Source: Actinomycetota bacterium
GTDB lineage: Bacteria; Actinomycetota; Actinomycetes; Streptosporangiales; Streptosporangiaceae
Reading direction: 5' to 3'
DNA: 32,789 nucleotides
NCBI GenBank assembly: GCA_019240215.1
Contig: JAFAYQ010000077.1
Span: forward strand, 1-32,789
The position numbers were made by a program, and so were the translations under genes. Shown piece after piece: positions 29,242 through 32,789 of this stretch (its first letter is position 1; each line of letters begins with the position of its first letter). A model generated the notes under the pieces. That model was not told the origin of the DNA. It saw only the letters and a program-made list of their open reading frames with translations, and ran no database searches.

Positions 29242-29460
29242 TCAGCCCTGGCGGCGCCCGTTCAGGTAACCGATGACCCCGGTCAGCACGCCGGCCACGC
29301 ACAGCAGGATGCCGGCCCAGACCAGGGCCGGGTGGGACCCGCGGCCGTGCGCGGTCAGCGTGAAGATCCCGATCACGATCAGCACCACGGCCGGTGCGAC
29401 CCAGCGCTGCTCACGCAGGTACCGCAGCAGGCCGCTCTTCGGTGCTTCGTTCCCGTACAC
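29242..29460 (-). CDS. Small two-helix membrane protein
   Basis: A 72-residue protein: basic N-terminus MYGNEAPKSGLLRYLREQRW, helix one VAPAVVLIVIGIFTLTAHG, a short loop, helix two ALVWAGILLCVAGVLTGVIG and the end NGRRQG. No family is recognised. The GTG at 29460 lies 2 nt after the stop of the aldo/keto reductase gene on the same strand, so the two are probably co-translated. The in-frame hydrophobicity and tight spacing support a real gene. Confidence 0.68.
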   Translation of the reverse strand: MYGNEAPKSGLLRYLREQRWVAPAVVLIVIGIFTLTAHGRGSHPALVWAGILLCVAGVLTGVIGYLNGRRQG

Positions 29461-29462
29461 GT

Positions 29463-30545
29463 TCAGTAGCGTACGTCGCTCTCCACCAGCGGCGGGTACA
29501 CGGTCGAGGGTTCGCCGTCGACGGTGGTGCCGGCGAACTGGAGCATGGCCCGCAGCGCCCCGTGCATGGGGGCCGGGTAGTTCAGCACCGGGGCCGACAC
29601 CTCGTCCAGCCGCCGCCGCTGGTCCGGGCCCAGCGTCACGTCCAGGCCGCCCAGGTTGCTCTCCAGGTGGTCCAGCCGCCGGGCCCCGACGATCGGCACC
29701 ACCGTTCCCGGGCGCCCCCGCAGCCAGGCCAGCGCCACCGCCGCCGAGCTGGTGCCGAGCTCACCGGCCACCGCCGCCACCGCCTCGATGACGGCGTAGT
29801 CGGCCTCGGCCGGGTCGCCCACGTGGGCGGTCCGGGCCGAGTCGGTGACCCGGGTGCCGCGCCGGTACTTGCCGGACAGGAAGCCGTTCCGGAGCGGGCT
29901 CCATGGCACCAGGGCCAGGCCGCGGTCGGCCGCCAGCGGCGCCAGCTCGCCCTCGACCATGCGGGCCAGCAGTGAGTACTCGACCTGGAGGGCGATCAGC
30001 GGAGCCCAGTTGTTCAGCTCGGCCAGGGTCTGGGCGCGGGCGGTGAGCCAGGCCGGGGTGTTGGAGAAACCGAGGTACCGTATCTTGCCCATTCGGACCA
30101 GGTCGTCGAGCGTGCGCAGGGTTTCCTCGACCGGGGTGTGCCGGTCCCAGTTGTGCAGGTAGTACAGGTCGAGGTAGTCGGTCCGCAACCGCCGCAGGGT
30201 CGCGTCGAGCTGGGCGGTGATCGCGCCCCGGCCCGCGCCGCCGCCGTTGGGGTCGCCCGGGAACATGTTGCCGAAGAACTTGGAGGCCAGCACCACGTGC
30301 TGACGGCGCCCGGGCCGGGCGGCGAAGAAGTCGCCGAGGATCCGCTCGGCGTGCCCGTTGGTGTAGAAGTTGGCGGTGTCGATGAAGTTACCGCCCAGGT
30401 CCAGATAGGTGGCGAGGATCTTCTCGGACTCCTCGACGCTGGACCCGGTGCCGGGCGGATCCTGGCCGAAGGTCATCGCGCCGAGCGCGAACGGGCTGAC
30501 CCGCAGCCCCGAGCGGCCGAGGGTGACGTAGTGGTCGAGTGGCAC
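29463..30545 (-). CDS. Aldo/keto reductase
   Basis: A 360-residue NADPH-dependent (alpha/beta)8-barrel enzyme. The catalytic tetrad is visible as Asp and Tyr in FIDTANFYTNG, Lys in LASKFFG and His in YYLHNWD. IRYLGFSNTPAWL and VPIVGARRLDHLESNLG are cofactor-side motifs of AKR11/AKR12-like proteins. It reduces aldehydes or ketones; the substrate is unknown. The start is GTG 30545 (VPLDHYVTLG), because AAGGAG lies 8 nt upstream; the longer frame from 30584 lacks a ribosome site. It diverges from an AraC regulator and precedes the small membrane gene. Confidence 0.92.
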   Translation of the reverse strand: MPLDHYVTLGRSGLRVSPFALGAMTFGQDPPGTGSSVEESEKILATYLDLGGNFIDTANFYTNGHAERILGDFFAARPGRRQHVVLASKFFGNMFPGDPNGGGAGRGAITAQLDATLRRLRTDYLDLYYLHNWDRHTPVEETLRTLDDLVRMGKIRYLGFSNTPAWLTARAQTLAELNNWAPLIALQVEYSLLARMVEGELAPLAADRGLALVPWSPLRNGFLSGKYRRGTRVTDSARTAHVGDPAEADYAVIEAVAAVAGELGTSSAAVALAWLRGRPGTVVPIVGARRLDHLESNLGGLDVTLGPDQRRRLDEVSAPVLNYPAPMHGALRAMLQFAGTTVDGEPSTVYPPLVESDVRY

Positions 30546-30680
30546 CGGAGGGCTCCTTCTCACGAGGGGGACACTTCTGTCCATCGAACCGCCCGGCCCG
30601 GGGGCAACGGTAGGCCAATCCCGCTGAACCCTTGCCTGATCCTGTCGACTACGGCCGAATCAGGCTTTTTATCCGATGAT

Positions 30681-30692
30681 TAAAATGGTCCC
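30681..30692 (+). promoter_or_regulatory. -10 box for a leaderless AraC-regulator transcript
   Basis: TAAAAT ends 6 nt before ATG 30693 and no Shine-Dalgarno sequence lies between. The surrounding 30664-30686 is strikingly AT-rich for this genome. A good -35 is not apparent, fitting an activator-dependent promoter. Confidence 0.45.
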
Positions 30693-31631
30693 ATGGGTTG
30701 GGTGCCCGACCGTACGGATCTGCTGTCCGAACTCCGCGCGCTCATCAGCGCGCACACCCGGGCGGACCAGGTCACGCCGATCGACGGGCTGCGGCTGGCC
30801 CGGATCGAGACCGCCCCGCTCAATCATGCACTGACCGAGCCGCTGCTGGTCATCATGGCCCAGGGCGGCAAGCGGCTGCTGCTCGGTGACCGGGTGTTCG
30901 AGTACCGGGCCGGTGAGTGCCTGGTGGTCACGGCCGAGCTGCCCGTGACCGGGCATTTCCTCGACGTCAGCCCGCAGACGCCGGCGCTGGCCCTGGGGCT
31001 GGTGCTGCGCCCGGCCGCCATCGCCCCGCTGCTGCTGGAGACGCCGGTCAGCCGGCGGCCGCGCGCCAACCCGAGCCCGCCCGCGATGGCGACCGGCCCG
31101 GCCAGCGCCGAGCTGCTGGACGCCGCCGTCCGGCTGCTGCGGCTGCTCGACCACCCGGCCGACGCCCCGGTGCTGGCCCCGCTGGCCGAGCGGGAGATCC
31201 TCTGGCGGCTGCTCACCGGCCCCCACGCGGCCGTGGTCAGTCAGGTCGGCCTGGACGGCAGCGGCCTGGCCTGCGTGAACCGGGCCATCGGCTGGATCCG
31301 CGACCACTACGCCGAGCCCATGCGGGTCGCCGACCTGGCCGGGCGGGCGGGGATGAGCCCGTCCGCGTTCCACCGCCACTTCCGGGCGGTCACCGCGATG
31401 AGCCCGCTGCAGTTCCAGAAGAGCATCCGCCTCCAGCAGGCCCGCACCCTGCTGGTCGCCCACCCCCGCGACGTCGCCGGGGCCGGGCATCGGGTCGGTT
31501 ACGACAGCCCCACCCAGTTCAGCCGCGAGTACCGCCGCCAGTTCGGCGCCCCGCCCGGCCAGGACGCCGCCACCCTCCGCGCCACCATCGGCCCCGCCCC
31601 GGTCCCCGAGACCATCCCGCACCTGCCCTGA
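30693..31631 (+). CDS. AraC-family transcriptional regulator (AraC_N type, YqhC-like)
   Basis: A 312-residue protein. The N-terminal cupin-like AraC_N domain (about residues 40-180, with LLVIMAQGGKRLLLGDRVFEY) is followed by two helix-turn-helices: MRVADLAGRAGMSPSAFHRHF and VAGAGHRVGYDSPTQFSREY. This type includes E. coli YqhC, an aldehyde-sensing activator of reductases, and here too an aldo/keto reductase gene is divergent. That suggests a carbonyl-stress response; the inducer is inferred. ATG 30693 is probably leaderless. Confidence 0.92.
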   Translation: MGWVPDRTDLLSELRALISAHTRADQVTPIDGLRLARIETAPLNHALTEPLLVIMAQGGKRLLLGDRVFEYRAGECLVVTAELPVTGHFLDVSPQTPALALGLVLRPAAIAPLLLETPVSRRPRANPSPPAMATGPASAELLDAAVRLLRLLDHPADAPVLAPLAEREILWRLLTGPHAAVVSQVGLDGSGLACVNRAIGWIRDHYAEPMRVADLAGRAGMSPSAFHRHFRAVTAMSPLQFQKSIRLQQARTLLVAHPRDVAGAGHRVGYDSPTQFSREYRRQFGAPPGQDAATLRATIGPAPVPETIPHLP

Positions 31632-31645
31632 CCGGGCTGGCGGGG

Positions 31646-32566
31646 TCAGCGGCGGTCGCGGAGGACGCAGTCGCCGCAGTAGGCGCCGCCGCGGCTGGCC
31701 GGGGCCAGGCGGTAGATGAGGCAGCAGCTGGACCGGCGGAACGACGGGCCCGGTGGCCCCGGCTCGGTGCTGAGCCGGGGGTACTGGAACACGGCGGCGG
31801 CGGTGGCCCAGGCGTTGGTGGCCAGGTCGGGCCGGGCGCGGGCGACCTGGCTGGCGGCGCCGTTGATGGCGGAGGCGACGTTGCCCCACAGCACCCGGGG
31901 CGAGACCGGCGCCAGGCCGGCGGTGACCGCCGTGATCGGCGTGATCACCTCCTCGAGCAAGGTGACCAGTGGGTCGGGCGGGTGACCGGCGCTGGGCGCC
32001 TGGGTGGCGCCGGCTGAGGGTGGAGCGCTGGCTGACTGCCCGGCGCTGGCCGCGAGCCCAGCCGGCGGCGCGGGGACCGACAGCGGGACCGGGCCGCCGA
32101 CCACGTCCTGCCACCAGACACCGGCCAGGGGCAGGGCGAGCTGGTGCCCGGCCGCCTGGGCGGCCAGGGCCGGGGCGATCAGCCGGGCCACCATCCCCAG
32201 CTGGGTCACCGAGGCGGCGACGCGCAGCTCGACGTCCCCCGGGACGCGGCCCGCCTCACCCTCGCCGCCGCCGCCGCGGCTCCCCTCACCCCTGACACCT
32301 CCGCCGCGGCTCCCGTCCTCCCCGACACCTCCGCCACTACCATCACTGCCGCCACTCCCGTCGTCTCCATCACGGCTCGCCCGCTCCCTCAGCGCGGAAC
32401 GGACCATTCCGATCCGCTGTTGCAGGACCGGCGACGTGAGTACCTCGGCCAGCGGGCGCCAGGGTGCGCCCGGAGGAGCGCCCGGCGGGTGGGCCTCGAC
32501 CGCGAAGAACGGCCCGAGCGCGGCCAGCTCGCCGACGACGGCTGACTGCGCTCGGGCCGATGACAC
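31646..32566 (-). CDS. FhuF-like (2Fe-2S)-binding ferric reductase family protein
   Basis: A 306-residue protein ending in the FhuF-type cluster motif: RRSSCCLIYRLAPASRG followed by YCGDCVL gives C-C-x10-C-x2-C, the ligand pattern of ferric-siderophore reductases. The front part (LGPFFAVEAHPPG, WRPLAEVL) and the helical middle (LRVAASVTQLGMVARLIAPALAAQAAG) fit the actinobacterial members. A Gly/Asp/Ser/Glu-rich insert (about residues 66-107) splits them and seems lineage-specific. It would reduce Fe(III) from siderophores in the cytoplasm. The start is GTG 32566, 19 nt after the stop of the upstream membrane gene, so co-transcribed. Confidence 0.83.
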   Translation of the reverse strand: MSSARAQSAVVGELAALGPFFAVEAHPPGAPPGAPWRPLAEVLTSPVLQQRIGMVRSALRERASRDGDDGSGGSDGSGGGVGEDGSRGGGVRGEGSRGGGGEGEAGRVPGDVELRVAASVTQLGMVARLIAPALAAQAAGHQLALPLAGVWWQDVVGGPVPLSVPAPPAGLAASAGQSASAPPSAGATQAPSAGHPPDPLVTLLEEVITPITAVTAGLAPVSPRVLWGNVASAINGAASQVARARPDLATNAWATAAAVFQYPRLSTEPGPPGPSFRRSSCCLIYRLAPASRGGAYCGDCVLRDRR

Positions 32567-32585
32567 GCTCAGGACAGTACCGCCG

Positions 32586-32789
32586 TCAGGACGCGGCTCC
32601 GACCGGCTCGGGGTCCTGCCGCTCGGTCCGCGGGGCGGGCAGCACCGGCCGCAGGTACCGGTCGAGCAGGTAGCCGAAGACCAGCGCGACCGTGGTCCAG
32701 ATGAGCAGCTGGTTCAGGATCGAGTACCAGCGGAACTTCCACAGCACGTCGGCCGGGAAGCCCGGGTAGACGATCTGCCCGGGGGCGAT
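32586..32789 (-). CDS. C-terminus of a membrane protein, possibly CbtA-like (cut by window edge)
   Basis: The last 67 residues of a gene entering from the right are visible. They read APGQIVYPGFPADVLWKFRW, then a membrane helix LNQLLIWTTVALVFGYLLD and a polar tail ending AAS. FPADVLW-FR followed by a terminal helix is what I recall for the end of CbtA cobalt-transport-related proteins, but the fragment is short and another membrane protein is possible. It shares the strand with the FhuF-like gene at 19-nt spacing. Confidence 0.5.
   Translation of the reverse strand: MAPGQIVYPGFPADVLWKFRWYSILNQLLIWTTVALVFGYLLDRYLRPVLPAPRTERQDPEPVGAAS

Noticed and set aside
30669..32114. Long minus-strand frame over the AraC gene
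   Set aside because: No motifs, biased composition; the AraC and FhuF-like frames explain the region.
1..32789. CRISPR array, tRNA or rRNA genes
   Set aside because: No regularly spaced repeats and no tRNA-like cloverleaf or rRNA stretch was recognised on reading; a dedicated scan was not possible.

Overview
The window is high-GC DNA from an actinomycete. The evidence is a WhiB-family regulator, CrgA, a class E sortase, a mycothiol-dependent (DinB-like) enzyme, an F420/PPOX-type protein, many GTG starts and several probably leaderless genes. I cannot name a genus. I saw no tRNA, rRNA, CRISPR array or replication origin.

Left part (1-6.7 kb). A cut-off IS630-type transposase lies at the edge beside a small APH-fold phosphotransferase. 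Next comes a block known from near oriC in actinomycetes: a 52-residue membrane protein, class E sortase, crgA, rhomboid protease, cyclophilin and a DUF5324-like helical protein. A DUF6230/DUF6114 membrane-protein pair follows; the DUF6114 member is fused to an extra exported beta-rich domain, and a perfect 15-bp palindrome lies upstream of the pair.

Middle part (6.8-16 kb). A HutC/GntR regulator diverges from a 74-residue conserved protein and a multi-membrane mannosyltransferase-like protein. After it comes the most interesting segment, a tight three-gene unit at 10050-14038: a stand-alone RelA/SpoT-like nucleotidyltransferase domain of a toxin type, a small putative immunity protein, and a 966-residue HerA/FtsK-like ATPase. 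Beyond a convergent WhiB gene lies a solitary DNA methyltransferase. This looks like an undescribed defence or conflict locus, but that is inference from order, spacing and motifs.

Right part (16-32.8 kb). This part is chromosomal housekeeping and stress metabolism in small units: SDR and Fpg/Nei glycosylase; a TPP riboswitch controlling a CytX-type thiamine-precursor permease overlapping an orphan cbbX (Rubisco activase); TetR divergent from a mycothiol-dependent enzyme; exonuclease III; a PPOX protein; an AlkZ-like winged-helix protein overlapping an EamA exporter, with a divergent Lrp regulator; a QorB/HxlR redox pair; an ECF41-like sigma factor; a Tat-lipoprotein Rieske protein; an aldo/keto reductase divergent from an AraC regulator; and a FhuF-like iron-sulfur protein behind the C-terminus of a probable CbtA-like protein.

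A repeated theme is a divergent regulator/enzyme pair with a short palindrome in the shared promoter, often with a -10 box 6-8 nt before the start codon, which suggests leaderless transcripts.
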